A DNA stretch of 64,000 bases from Glossina fuscipes (taxonomy: Eukaryota; Arthropoda; Insecta; Diptera; Glossinidae): positions 9,030 to 73,029 of the forward strand of contig NW_023998556.1 in NCBI RefSeq assembly GCF_014805625.2. Reading direction: 5' to 3'. A program made the translations under genes and the position numbers. The stretch's first letter is position 1. Each line of letters starts with the position of its first letter. The notes beneath the pieces were generated by a model. It searched no databases. It had not been told where the DNA came from and saw only the letters and a program-made list of their open reading frames with translations. Positions 19,932 through 31,719 of the stretch are shown here, piece after piece.

Positions 19932-21316
19932 TTAAAACTTGAGAAAGAATCCCAGCGGATTTGTTCGTAGTACTGGGTGCTTGAACGGGGCAAGAAATGG
20001 CACAGACAGACATTTTTTCTTCAAATATGCCATACGGATCATCATCAGACGGATACTTTCTTGAATCGCGAGAATTAATCTTTCAAGTTTTGAGGACTGC
20101 AAATAGTTGTTTGAAATTATCGGTCGCCGAAGACTTGTTCCAGACGACTTGGGGGGTGTATTGGGAGAAGGCTTGGTGGGTGAACCGAGAGGAGATTTGG
20201 AAGGAACCGATTTCCTTTTGACGACAGCATTATATTTATTTTTGGTTAAGATTTTGTTGGCGTTTTGTGTATCATCTTTGGTCGAAATTGCAGACGTGTT
20301 CCCCAGTGGAGGGAAATTGTCGTCATAAGTGATGTCATCGAGACATTCGAAATAATTTGCGGAAAAACTCTCTTTTATCTCTTTCTACGAAAGATTTTTA
20401 ATTGCCATGATCTTGTTGATATTTGATTCAACTTCCCTGTTAGGGCAACACTTATTGAGAGTGTTGTGCTCACCTGAACCACAGGACAAGCACTTCATCG
20501 TCTCGCAGTTCACACACTTCCGAGACTTCCCACAGTTAAAGCACCTGCTCTCTTTGGCTTTGCAGAATTTTGACACGTGACCGTATCTACCGCAGTGGGT
20601 ACAAAGTACTCAACCGACAGATAACAATAATTAAATTTTATTGACTTAGTGAGAGCTCTCCTTTTGAAACCAATTTTGATGCTGGTTGTGGGAATCCACT
20701 CATCTTTGTTGTTGGGATTTCTTCTTTGAAAACGGACAGCGGACTTAATCGGAATATCGGATATGGCGTTTTTAATTAAATCATCGATACTATATGTGCA
20801 TGGGATGTTTCGAATGACTGCAAATCTCTCAGTGAAAGATCTCTGTGTGTACGCCTTTAAATTCTTTTTAGTAAATTCAGTATTTGTAACAAAATTGTTG
20901 GCATTGGCAGCAGACCTGAAAAGCAGTTTTGCTCTGCCCCTGCTGACAACTTTTAATTCTTTTAAGTCGTACATATTGAAATCCTTTAAGTAATCATAAA
21001 AATAGAGATTGGAGTTAATATTGATGCGATTTCCTTCTGCGTCTGCGCTCGTTTCGACGAAAACGACGAAATTGCAGTACGAAAGGCAAACGTATAATTG
21101 ATCTCGAGATTTGGCGGCTGTGGCACGAAAATCAGAGGGCTTGTCGATAGCCTGTTTACTAGGCGCAATTAAAACCTTTGCGTTAGTTTCTTCGTTAGCA
21201 GATAAAAGAATATTATTCTCACCCATTCTCGATCTCTTGGTGTGCCCAGTGGCGTTCATGTAAAAATCTTCAAAACAGTCTCTATCAGTAGTTATAAGAT
21301 CAGACCCAGTCTCCAT
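19932..21316 (-). pseudogene. LINE ORF1 (RNA-binding gag-like) with CCHC knuckles, two breaks
   Basis: Likely start is the ATG at 21316 (M-E-T-G-S-D); the open frame to 21412 upstream is low-complexity. The N-terminal half has an RRM-like region (F-A-V-I-R-N-I-P, then S-I-D-D-L-I). After a frameshift near 20600, zinc-knuckle motifs follow: C-F-N-C-G-K-S-R-K-C, C-E-T-M-K-C, C-G-S-G-E-H. A single stop near 20385 precedes a Ser/Pro/Lys-rich tail that runs to the stop at 19932. ORF1 proteins of this type bind LINE RNA. The stop overlaps the ORF2 start region as TAACATG. Confidence 0.7.
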
Positions 21317-21540
21317 ACGGAGGCGGGCTGATGTTGTGTTGGTTGTTATCACGGGGAAAACAAAAAAAAAAAAAAAATTACAACGAAAAAACAAAAAATT
21401 GAATATATGCATTGCTTCTTAATTTTAAAATAAAACCTCTTTTCCTTTTTTCAAATATTTAAATTCTCTTTTTTTTTCCTTTTTTTCACTAACACCGGTA
21501 AACGCAAAAATTATCCAGCTGCCGTTCGCAGAGATGACGT

Positions 21541-22469
21541 GTTGTAAGTGTGAATGAAATGCGAATGAATTATTTTATTTTTCATCAATAATTCGTTAGA
21601 TACTCTCTGTACTATTTGTCAATGCGGCCACATAACACGAATTTAGCCGTTACAACTATTACATTAATGAGAAATCAAATCCTTTAAAAGAAGGCCCTAT
21701 GACCCATCCGTTAAAATCATATATGATCTCAAGAAGGTCCAGCGAGCTTGGGTAGAGTCGTGCCGTCTCGTCCTTTCTTCGGCAATACATTTATTTTCTT
21801 CAGTCATGAGCCTTCAAGCTGCTTTCTTGCCTGTTATAATTTTATCAGCTAGTAAGCCATTATATCTAGTGGTAGTAAGTCTGATATAACGCTGCATCAA
21901 GCTTATTGTTTGCGTATGTACTTTTTTACTTTTGAATGAATTTAAGGATTATATGTAGAAGCATATTGCTCATTTATGGTGCTACATAGAACTAATATCC
22001 TTAATATTGCGTATGCGTATGTGTGCACAACTGAACAGCAACAGGTTTAAGAGTAATGGCTGCATTCAAATATACAGTGTGAATGGAATATGCGTATACA
22101 CACAACGTGTAACAACATTGGTCTGGTCACGACTTTATGAACAGGTGTTGACAGGCATTGAAAGAAGAAGAAGATTTTCGTGATTTCGACGAAAGGAATT
22201 CACTAATTTGGTCGTCTTTTTATTCTAGTAAGAAAAAAATAGCCATTGCACCTAAGCGGAGCAGTAGCTGAAAATAATCCCTCTTTTCAGGAAATTAAAT
22301 AGAATAGAAAAATTTCATAAAATCTTGACAGTAGCGATGCAGTAAACGTAGTCGATTGTAACATAAGCACCACTAACAACACCGACAACAGCAGCCACAC
22401 TAACAGCGAAAACAGCAATAGTAACACAAATGTAGCAATATCATTACAGTAATTATATCCGCAAAGTAT
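21541..22469. other. Intergenic stretch, no gene seen
   Basis: AT-rich, with short frames only. No repeat family recognised. Confidence 0.4.
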
Positions 22470-23408
22470 TGTTACGAAATTCGCTTTTACCAAGATACAG
22501 TCCGTATCATTAGATCGTGGATATTTTGATCAAGAGAAATGCACTTCAAAGTTTTTTTATTTCCTTAACAGTAGGATCATTTATTTACAATTTATTTTGG
22601 CCGTACTCTCAACTTCTACGTTCTTGCCAGACTAACTCTACTTTTCATAAATATTCTATTTATATACAATTTTACAAGCATCTTACTATACCTAAATTCA
22701 ATTTAATACATGCAAAAATGAAAAAAGGGATTTGACGGAAAGGTTTTTCCCCTTTTGCCTATTTTTACTTTTGAACATATGTCACGGATTCCTGCGGGTA
22801 ATGGTGGTAATTGATCAACAGCACAGTGGAAGCCTTATGGCGGAAGCAAGCGTTGATCAATTTGTGAGTCCTGACTGCTTGGGTGCGGCCGTTCGGGGAG
22901 TACTCGTGGTGGTTGTGGTTGGCGAGTTCCTAGCTAAAATGGAACAATTGAGTGCAGCTACGCCTCGCTATTGACCAGAGTGGGGTTTATTGTTCCATAC
23001 ACAATAAACCGTTCTGGACTCTGGTGCTGTTTAGGCCCCTACTCTGTGGGGATTGTCTAACTCGCCAGGGGGCGTAGTACGCTTAAAGTGGCTTGGGCCA
23101 CCGTGGGGTTAAGCCTTTCAGGCAGGAACCCACGTTAAACCCTTGCCACAATTCTATACCTAAATTTATGGTTTTATTTCTAACCCCAGCCTGCTTTTTC
23201 CTCTAATCGTTTCATCGGCCTGCACCTGCATGACGAGCCTGCGAATATGCACTTAGCTTTTACCTGTTTGCTTTTCGCTAATCGCTTTCATCGGCCTACA
23301 GCTTCATGAGGCACCTGCAAATGCTCATTTGGTTTTTCCTTCTTTAGGGAATTAATTATTACGAAAATTACTTAGCTGATGTTAACTGAATTTGCGATTT
23401 TCGTAACA
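22470..23408 (+). repeat. Solo LTR, TGTTACG family, carrying a nested insertion
   Basis: Begins TGTTACGAAATTCGC and ends TTTTCGTAACA. A perfect 4-bp target duplication GTAT lies at 22466-22469 and 23409-23412. Without the nested 455-bp insert (22699-23153) and one copy of its 13-bp duplication, the LTR is about 471 bp. No internal region present. Confidence 0.8.
22699..23153. mobile_element. Unidentified 455-bp insertion in the solo LTR
   Basis: Flanked by the 13-bp direct repeat CTATACCTAAATT (22686-22698 and 23154-23166). The LTR copy at 3436-3855 has the uninterrupted site, so this is a real insertion. It is GC-richer than its surroundings in 22790-23150, has no long frame, no poly-A tail and no terminal inverted repeat that I can see. 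Target duplications of 13 bp suggest a target-primed (LINE/SINE-type) event. Confidence 0.65.
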
Positions 23409-23559
23409 GTATTATATACAAAAACAGAACAACAAACTTGCAACTACAAAAACAACGAAGGAAATAGCGCAAATCGCAAAAAAAAAAAACAAAAAAGGAA
23501 CAATACCAAAGCAAAACTATGTAAACCAGTAGCAATAGGGAAACACACATTGTGCTTGA

Positions 23560-24780
23560 TTGAGCGTGCCTTGCGGGTGAAGTGCGCGATCGGTAAAGGC
23601 ATAACTTTTGCCGATTTAGCTGACACCCGTTCAATGCTACCACAAGACGCAACTTTGAATTTGCTTCGAGCATCACAGTTGAGTAGATTTAAAATCCATC
23701 GCTTCAACATACAAGGGATGCGTGAAAATTACTCCGGCAAACAGGATATCTTCAGGACATGCCATATAGTGCGCCATGACGACCTTGCCTCCAGACTGAT
23801 TGCATATGGTGTCGAAAGCATTTCCGCTCGATTCGTATCAAGTTTTTTGGACAACAATGCGACAAGAGTTGTAGTCGACCCGTATTCCTTAAATAAATTC
23901 TGTTTAAATGCACTTCCCCTTCTCTTTTCCTGAAGTTCGTACGTTATGCGTAGAAGGTCGTTATTCACTCGCAGACGACAGCAGCTTGTGGTTTTTCGTC
24001 GCTTTTCTTTAGTAGGAGACCATGCAGCAACGAAATATGGAACAAACGCTGTCCGATGAATGACGCGCTAAGCCGGAACCTCATGAAAATATCCGAGTGG
24101 GCCGGGTAAACAGGGTAAGCTTTAATGCCATCAGAATCCAAAGCTGTCTTTTAAGGCACTAGAACAGTAATGAAGAACCCCTTTCTTTTGGTGGTGTCAA
24201 TTTACAAGAATCGGCTGTCCTCGATGGCCTGTACATGAGAATCCAAAACGATGTTGGTTGGGTAGGACATGTGTTCGAAGTGTCAAACGACGCAGCCGAC
24301 ACATTTTTAAAGATATGTAAAAAAGACTTCACTGGAGCCGATATCCGCACATTCTCACCATCTTTATCCAGCCAACATTAAAGTATAACTCGTAAGTGTG
24401 GGCGAAAGCCTGTTTAGCGGCCCTCGGCCGCAAGTGGATCCACAACTCGCCGTACTTCTAGCAATGTTTTTACGTGGGCTGCCTTGCGCTTATGGGCGGC
24501 TACATTCAGGGCAAGTGTTCTACAGAGATAAAAGAGATATGTCGTCCAATTAAATCGTTCCACAGAACTACACGCCTTTACCAGCGTTGTCACCTACTCT
24601 TCCTGGAGTTACCTGTGTACGGCAAAATAAACTACCGAGATTCGTTGTTTCTTAATCGTACTGTCGTTGGAACAACTTACCAGCAGTGATCTCTCCTGCT
24701 GTATCTGATGTCTCCATTTTCAAGTCCAACGCTCACAAACGCTACTCTCTTTCTTCACTATACTTCTCCTATAAAGTTTC
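23560..24780 (+). pseudogene. Jockey/CR1-group LINE RT and C-terminal remnant
   Basis: The open stretch 23560-23933 includes V-R-H-D-D-L-A-S-R-L-I-A-Y-G-V-E-S and F-V-S-S-F-L-D-N, an RT segment around motif A/B. Frames shift after 23930. At 24180-24340 L-S-F-G-G-V-N-L-Q-E-S and M-R-I-Q-N-D-V-G-W-V-G-H are visible, and 24500-24690 has the C-terminal block with R-P-I-K-S-F-H-R-T-T-R-L and F-L-E-L-P-V-Y-G. Order and orientation are those of one decayed LINE. It differs from the LINE family at 5 kb and 43 kb. Confidence 0.6.
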
Positions 24781-26097
24781 CTGATCACTAGCGTGCTTGC
24801 GGGCATAGGGGGCATTCCTGTGTCCCTGTAAGTAGTTTGTTGTACAAAAAAAAAAAAGTTGGCAAAGTTGAAGTTCTATCCCGAAAATAGGAATAATGCA
24901 TAATTAATCAATATCGTTATTTTTGTGATGATTCCTTCCTATTTCGTATTGCGAAAATATAACGGAATTTCATTCTACTATGGCCACAACAATTGTTTAT
25001 ATATTTTAAAGGATTATAACTCGTTCAATATGTATACATCTACGCATGATCTTTCGAAAAAACTGGGACAAATATTTTTATGTTTATATTGTCTCGAAAT
25101 GGTTCTATTTTAAAAAAGGAGTCGCTGAACTATGCGAAATTTTATTAGACTTTTGACAAAAAATTAAAACTGCTTCGTTAATGAATTAGACGTTATGTTT
25201 ATTTTCGGTTTGCGGACTTTTTGCAAAACTTTATGAGAATTGGCAAGACTTTTTTTTATTCATGCAAATAGGATAAAAAGAAAAACGCACAAGAATAAAT
25301 GAAGATCGTTTCTTTGAACTTTTAAAGTTATTTATTAGAAGCTAATCAACAATCGAAGCCGGCACAACAAATTTGCACGTATTTCTAGCAAGGGATGCCA
25401 AAAGTCACCTTTCAAATTTCAACTTAACATTCTTTAAGTTTCTTCACAAATAATTTTTTCGACTTTTGTAGTTGTTATTAAATTAAGTTGGCCATATCAT
25501 TATCCTCCAGCTCATCCCGCATCTAAAATTGTTTATATGGTATATTTATTTCTACCTTAAGGATTTCATAACCGTTTTGCTTATAAACATCAACACTATT
25601 TTGCAGCATCATATCAATTGTAATCTGATTAGGGAATCCCGATTTCAGTTGTAAGGGAAGGCCACTTGATATTCACTTGTTTTTCGTCATCTTGCACTCT
25701 AGTGCAAATCATTACAATGACTTGTTTTAGAATACTTATTTATTTTAATAATAATTTAATAATAATTTATTTAATTTATTATTATTATTATTATTAATTA
25801 TATTAATTTAATAATGTGCTTTGTTTCCCAATCCTAGTAGTGAATTTAGTACCTGTGCATTTTGTTTCCATTCGTGAAAAATTTGAAAACTACATTGTTG
25901 AAATTAGTATTGCAAGTAAGTAGGTAAGCAGTAAAACTGTTTGTAATATTATTATTTATAAAAATATTCTAGTATCAAGAAAGAAGGATAAATTTGCGCC
26001 ATTTACATATTTTTTACCTATACGAGGTGCATACGGACAAAAAAATGTTGACATATAGTTTTTATAGGATAAAAAAGGGGGCTTTTCATTTTTTTCA
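24781..26097. other. AT-rich intergenic stretch, no gene seen
   Basis: Contains a (TTA)n microsatellite near 25740-25800. No coding signal recognised. Confidence 0.5.
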
Positions 26098-26625
26098 AAT
26101 GCCATGAGTCGAAATTGCTTAATAGAAATGTGACGGTTTTTACGCTTTGATAATAAAAAAGAGCGCACCCAACGTTTAGGGAAGGTTAAATCTGCTTTCG
26201 TATCAAGAGTATGAAATGCATTTATTGAAAACAGCCAAAACTGTTGCAAGCCAGCCGCAAACATTACAGTGGATGAACAGCATTTGCCAGCAAAGCTAGA
26301 TTGGGCTAGTTCACCCAGTAGATGCGAATAAGTCCAATAAACTTGTCATCAGATTTTTGTTAGCTTTTGATGTAAAAACCAAATATGTTGTGTATGGGCT
26401 TCCGTACTTAGGGAAGGATGAAACGACGCTGGCATTAATGTCATTAGTTTAATCTGTTGTTTTGAAACTGGTTGAACCATTTACTAGTTGCGGCGAAATC
26501 GTTACCACCGAAAAAACTTTTTATAAATTCTTCCCTGGCAACAAAGTTTTTGAAAAAAAAGCTTCTTTAATTCGAACTATCCGTCATTGGTCATGAGGGG
26601 ATCATTCTATTTTATAACTTTGATA
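26098..26625 (+). mobile_element. piggyBac-family transposase fragment, degenerate
   Basis: Plus-strand frames show L-R-F-D-N-K-K-E-R-T-Q-R-L (the R-F-D-N-K motif), then I-T-V-D-E-Q-H-L-P, which carries the first catalytic Asp of piggyBac. K-T-K-Y-V-V-Y-G-L-P-Y-L-G-K-D-E-T follows, then L-V-E-P-F-T. The second catalytic region, usually T-T-D-N-F-F, reads T-T-E-K-T-F, so that Asp is replaced by Glu. Stops and frameshifts occur at about 26130, 26330 and 26450. About 175 of the usual ~600 codons remain. Ends (TTAA duplications) not identified. Confidence 0.75.
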
Positions 26626-26940
26626 GGTGATTATTCGCAATACACAGTACAACGCCAAATCTGTGCCAGTGCTGTGGTCATATCTTTCTCTTTGTGCAAA
26701 AAAATTTTGCAATTTCTTCCTTATTGCTTTATACGATTTTAAAAGTGTTCAAATTTATTAAAATATATTGAACTTTTTGTGTGTTTATTGTTAAAACTGA
26801 TCATCGCGGATACCGTACGTGTTTCCATTAAATCCAAAAAAAAAAAAAAAGTTGAAAACATTTGACATTATCCTCAGTAGTTTCCCAAAGCTTTTTAAGT
26901 GAGTGGTTATTTCACAAATAATAGACAACCATAAGGCATA

Positions 26941-28129
26941 ATGGCCCCGGGACCGCCGGATAAAAACTCGAATAGATTTCATCTATTAGCAGACGTATCC
27001 CCCCAAAGAAAAAAAAATTAAAAATTCCGACTTTCCGGTGTTGCCAAACAGTAGCATCGTTCCTATCGACAAAAAATATGTTGTGATTTCTCTAACTGAT
27101 CCCTCCATAACAATTTCGCAATTCAGCCATTTCGCTATTAAAAAAGCACTACATTGCATTGCAACGCATATAGACTCTATATAGATTTTACGCGATGGAA
27201 ATTTACTTCTCCTGGCTGGGAAACCGAGCGTAACCGAAAAGCTCATAAAGTCTAAATCATTAGCCAATTTGTGTGCTATATCCGTTAAACTGGATGACAA
27301 ACTGAACTCGGTTAAAGGCGTAGTTTATGCCCCATACTTAAAGCATGTGCCGGAAGATGAAATTGTGCGCGAAATCGGGAGTTCAGGAGTGACTGAAGTC
27401 TACAAAATCACCAAATTAAATGACGGTGGAAAAACCCGCTCTTCTACAGGAAGAATTATTTTGTCTTTTGACCGCTATCGGCTACCGTAAACGGTTGATG
27501 TAGCTTGGTACAAATGTAAAGTAGAACTCTACATTCCAAATCCCATGAGGTGTAAAAACTGCCAACGCCTGGGCCATACGGCAAAAAGATGTACCAGTCC
27601 TCCATCCTGTGCTAACTGTGGTCTTCCTCCACATCCTGAAAACTGTACGCGTAGCTTCTGTTTAAATTGCAACGATCAACACTCTGCTTTAGATAAACAA
27701 GGCCCACGTTTTATACAAATGCGTAAAATTCTAAAAATCAAAACAGAAAATTATTGTAGCATGGGTGAAGCGCGACGCAAATACCGCGCAAGAAATAAAA
27801 TTGTAGCCCAAAGAATTGGAAAAAGTAATACCTACGCTGCTGTTGCCTCGCAAATCGTGCCTAGTAAGCCTTTAACTCCAACTCCTTCTAATGAAAAACG
27901 TGTTCCACCATTAACCAAAAATTATATTGCGAAACCAGTTACATCACCCGCCAAAGATAATATTGAAAAAACCAAAGCAACACCAAATATTGAAAAAATT
28001 AAAACAACAACATATATGCTAAAATGTAATATACTAAATTCTCCAGAATATCCAGCTCTCAACTTTACTCAACAAATTACAAGTGGTAATGAATCCATTC
28101 TTTCATCCATTAATCAACCTTCAACTTGA
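26941..28129 (+). pseudogene. I-clade LINE ORF1 with three CCHC-like knuckles
   Basis: The ATG at 26941 begins M-A-P-G-P-P-D. The frame is broken near 27020, 27183 and by a TAA near 27487. The rest reads well: N-P-M-R-C-K-N-C-Q-R-L-G-H, then C-A-N-C-G, then C-L-N-C-N-D-Q-H, followed by the S-M-G-E-A-R-R-K-Y-R motif usual for I/Jockey ORF1. A Lys/Thr/Pro-rich tail ends at 28129. ORF1 proteins of this kind bind LINE RNA. Confidence 0.7.
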
Positions 28130-28291
28130 AATTACTAACGTGCGCCCACTCGTTGCGGTTCAAATGTACCAAACCACCTAAGTGCAGATTATTCAGCTGG
28201 TAACAATAAATCATTCACGAAAAATTCCTATAGCGACCTTTTCGACGGAGACGCTGATATGTCAACTTAACATTAATTCCACTCTGCTTTC

Positions 28292-31013
28292 ATGTCATTA
28301 CAATTAAATAAAGTTTTTAAAATTCTACAGTGGAGCATTAAGGGACTTATTAATAACTTTGAAGAACTCTTTACACTCGTATGTGATTCAACCCAATCTT
28401 TATATCGCTTCAAGAGACCCATTGTAGAATCTCTTTTTATCCCATTCCACCCAAATTATATACTGGATACTTCACGAATGCTGATCAAAATTCATATTCC
28501 AAACAAGGAGTTGGTGTTTTTATAAAATCAAATATACCTCATAAACGCATAAATTTAAGCTCAAATATACAACCCGTAGCGATACAAGTAATGTTAAATA
28601 CAAAATTTACAGTGCTTTCGCTTTATATCCCACCTTCGCAATCGTTTTCTCAGCAAGAACTCTACATATATTCTCCGTATTGCATATCCACCTTAGAACT
28701 TGAAAGTTGAATCTCTAAATCAAAGGGGAGGACACGTGATCTGGACCGCATCTCATACCAAATGACCAGCGCTATGTCTAAGTCTAGTAAAAAGAAATTA
28801 CTGGACCTATATAATACGGTATTTTTGACTGGCCGTATACCCTACATGTCGAAACTGGCTACAGTTGTTCCAATTCTAAAGTCAAAGAATGCCTCCATCG
28901 CATTGGACTATCGCCCAATCTCTCTTTTATCTTGCCTCTCAAAGCTATTGGAAAAGATTATGGTATCTACATTATCTTGGTTTCTTGAGTCCAAGAATCT
29001 GATAACAAAGCAACAAGTTGGTTTCAAGCGGGGTAGAGGGTGCATCGACGCTCTGTTACATATTGATTATTTTACAAGCAAAGCAATTTCCGAACGAAAC
29101 CATCAATTCTTTCAATTGATTTCGAAAAAGCATTTGACAGAGTTGGTCTTCATGTTATTTTAAGACTCTTGAAATTATGGAATGTTGGACCCAAATTTTT
29201 CAACTACATCAAATCCGCATCGGCGGTTTAAAGTTAGAATCAACAATCATATCTCTCATTCCTTTCCGCTAATGAATGGCATTCCGCAAGGGTCTACTCT
29301 TTCTGTCACGCTTTTCCAAATCGTCTTCAACGAAATTAGCAAAATTCTTTGTCGTGTACCAAGAGTGGAACATTGCCTCTACGCAAACGATTTATACATT
29401 TTTACAAAAGAAAAAGATAGCACGAAGGCAATCAACATCCTCGAATCTATTGGACGAGAGATCTCCGCATGGGTAAACTCGTCGGGGGCTAAAATTTCCA
29501 TACAAAAATCTAATAAAATGCACATTTGTCGAAAGCAGATTTGCGAGGCAGGAAATCTACTGATGCATATTAATGACTTACCAGTACTAAATGTGCCGAC
29601 ACTGCATATTTTCGGGCTCACTTTTTCCCACAAATATCGTTGGAAAGCACACTGCCTGCGGTTAAAAAACTCTATTTTAACAAGGGTGAATTTCATACAG
29701 TACGTTGGTTGGAGAAGCCATGAGCATATTGCTTATCTTACCAAAATGCTTGTGTTAAGCAAGATTGACTATGCTTTGATTATTTACGGCAATAGCTGCA
29801 AATCTAATATCAACATCCTTAAACCGGTCTACCACCAAGTAGTCAGAGCAAGTTGTTATGCTTTTCGGACGACCCCCATAAATANNNNNNNNNNNNNNNN
29901 NNNNNNNNNNNNNNNNNNNNNNNNNNNNNNNNNNNNNNNNNNNNNNNNNNNNNNNNNNNNNNNNNNNNNNNNNNNNNNNNNNNNNNNNNNNNNNNNNNNN
30001 NNNNNNNNNNNNNNNNNNNNNNNNNNNNNNNNNNNNNNNNNNNNNNNNNNNNNNNNNNNNNNNNNNNNNNNNNNNNNNNNNNNNNNNNNNNNNNNNNNNN
30101 NNNNNNNNNNNNNNNNNNNNNNNNNNNNNNNNNNNNNNNNNNNNNNNNNNNNNNNNNNNNNNNNNNNNNNNNNNNNNNNNNNNNNNNNNNNNNNNNNNNN
30201 NNNNNNNNNNNNNNNNNNNNNNNNNNNNNNNNNNNNNNNNNNNNNNNNNNNNNNNNNNNNNNNNNNNNNNNNNNNNNNNNNNNNGTTCTTCTCAACCACA
30301 TATTTCACGAAAGTACTCCAACTTTCATAACCGAAGCCAGAGCTATCCTTCACGCTGCGAACCTTGCCCATAAAAACAAACTCAAAACCGTCATTGTTAC
30401 CGACAGTTTGTCTGTATTACAAGCTACCCGGAACCCTTCGACTTCGAGCTGGAGCACCATCAACAAATTAAGGAGTATAGTTACAACACCCAAAGGAAAA
30501 ATTAAAATGTTATGGGTACCAAGTTACATGGGTTTATTGGCAAATGAGCAGGCTGATCGAGCGGCAAAGGACGCTGCTTCTACTCCTCTAATTATGGACG
30601 ATGTCATGGAAAAGTTGGATCTTCAAAGAAACATTGGAAGAAAAGTTAAAGAGAAAATTGCAGAAGAAAATTTACAATACCATCATCAACACTACTCTTC
30701 CATTAACCCTTAATTAACTCCACTTTTATATCCAACTAATGTTGAGAAAACGAAGATCCAAACATTTTCGAGAATTCGCCTTGGTCATACAATTACAGCT
30801 CACCAATGGATCTTGAAGAAGTCTTCCTCCCCAATCTGCAGTTGCGGGCAAACTCTCACCATAAAGCACATTCTCTGCGACTTCCTTAACTTTTGTTTGG
30901 CTAGAAGTATTGCATTTGGAACGATTAACCCTTTGAACATTCTACAATCAGCTTTAGAACAGAATATCAATTCAATATATTTTTTTTTTAATACTACTAA
31001 GCTCATTACCTAA
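28292..31013 (+). pseudogene. I-clade LINE ORF2, deleted and frameshifted, contains N gap
   Basis: The endonuclease start (F-K-I-L-Q-W-S-I, 28316 on) is truncated. A deletion near 28700 joins it to the RT region (28762-29160: V-V-P-I-L-K-S-K, L-D-Y-R-P-I-S-L-L). A frameshift at 29160 leads to 29182-29884, with G-I-P-Q-G-S-T-L-S and the catalytic box as Y-A-N-D instead of Y-A-D-D. After the 400-N gap comes RNase H (30290-30600): T-E-A-R-A-I, V-T-D-S-L-S, and W-V-P-S-Y-M-G where His is usual. The C-terminal C-S-C-G...H knuckle is at 30835-30880. Two catalytic residues are thus changed, so the copy is inactive. Confidence 0.7.
29885..30284. other. 400-N assembly gap inside LINE ORF2
   Basis: The N run is exactly 400. 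Any frame reported across it is an artefact. Confidence 0.95.
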
Positions 31014-31032
31014 TATCCGTTTATTTAAATTA

Positions 31033-31121
31033 GAGCCGATAGCCTGTGTTGCTAGTGCTCAAAGCTTTTTTTTTAGTCTAAGAATTTATTTCATTAGTCT
31101 AAAATTATAATAATGATAATA
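31033..31121 (+). repeat. 3' tail of I-clade LINE, homologous to SINE tail
   Basis: Starts at GCCGATAGCC (31035), shares GCTAGTGCT, AGTCT(T)AGAATTTATT and ATTATAATAAT with the SINE at 7321-7412. Confidence 0.75.
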
Positions 31122-31719
31122 GTATTCGCAATACATTGCAATGAACCTTTTTGAAATACAAATTATATGTCTTTGGATGCACAAAAGACTGGATACATAT
31201 ATAGAGTGGAAAAACGAATGGGTTATCGATTGAAGAAAAGAAACGGTCGCGAATGTATTAATGAAGAAGTTTAAAATTTTTTCCGAGAAGCCCATATAAT
31301 TCAGGAAACAACAATTCACGCAGAATAGAAAAGCCTAACGTTGTAATAGAACACTGGTTGAAAAGGTACGGTGTTTGTTGCAAGATTCCAAAATGCCTAA
31401 ATTTCCATAAGCAGAAGGCATACAGATCGCTGCATGTAGATGTAAGGTTGTAACAATAAATAAAAAACCAAATCGCTCCAAATTTAAACGAAAAGATTGT
31501 ACAATGCAATTCTTTTGCTAAGCATTTAATTGAAAGGGTTATCATTTACACAAGACAAAGCTTACAATTACATCTCTTGATGTGAAATTTTTTGGAAAGT
31601 CTTCCGCAAATAGTAAGAGAGAGGGAATTCTAAATTCACATAATTGGTTCCTCTTCGAAATAATTTAAAACGAAATTCACCTTGCAAACGAAAATTTACA
31701 AAGTAGACAAGATAATTTC

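Larger units (their letters stand above)
14697..21540 (-). mobile_element. R1/LOA/I-group LINE with RNase H, interrupted by a palindromic element
   Basis: Minus-strand non-LTR retrotransposon about 5.4 kb without the insertion. Order on the minus strand: ORF1 (21316-19932), ORF2 endonuclease (from 19930), RT (18853-17806), the insertion (16361-17810), and RNase H with C-terminal region (to 15302). A zinc-finger-like C-x-x-C...H...C remnant follows near 15120-15230 in another frame. Possible 3' end at the T-run 14698-14709 (A tail on the minus strand). An RNase H domain points to the I/R1/LOA groups rather than Jockey/CR1. The 5' boundary is approximate. Confidence 0.75.
26941..31122 (+). mobile_element. 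I-clade LINE (ORF1, ORF2 with RNase H, TAA-type tail), degenerate
   Basis: Plus strand: ORF1 (26941-28129), ORF2 with endonuclease start, RT, RNase H and C-terminal zinc knuckle (about 28292-31013), and a 3' untranslated tail (31033-31121) ending in TAA-like units. RNase H and a TAA-type tail are features of the I-element group. A 400-N gap (29885-30284) sits in ORF2. Its 3' tail matches the SINE at 7.3 kb. Confidence 0.75.

Noticed and set aside
29182..30713. Long open frames of 150-380 codons spanning 29843-30713
   Set aside because: They cross the 400-N gap; N codons cannot support a frame. Only the parts outside 29885-30284 were used.
31258..31545. 95-codon minus-strand frame with hydrophobic segments, receptor-like at first sight
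   Set aside because: No family motif, and the region lies just after the LINE tail; composition alone explains the hydrophobic residues.
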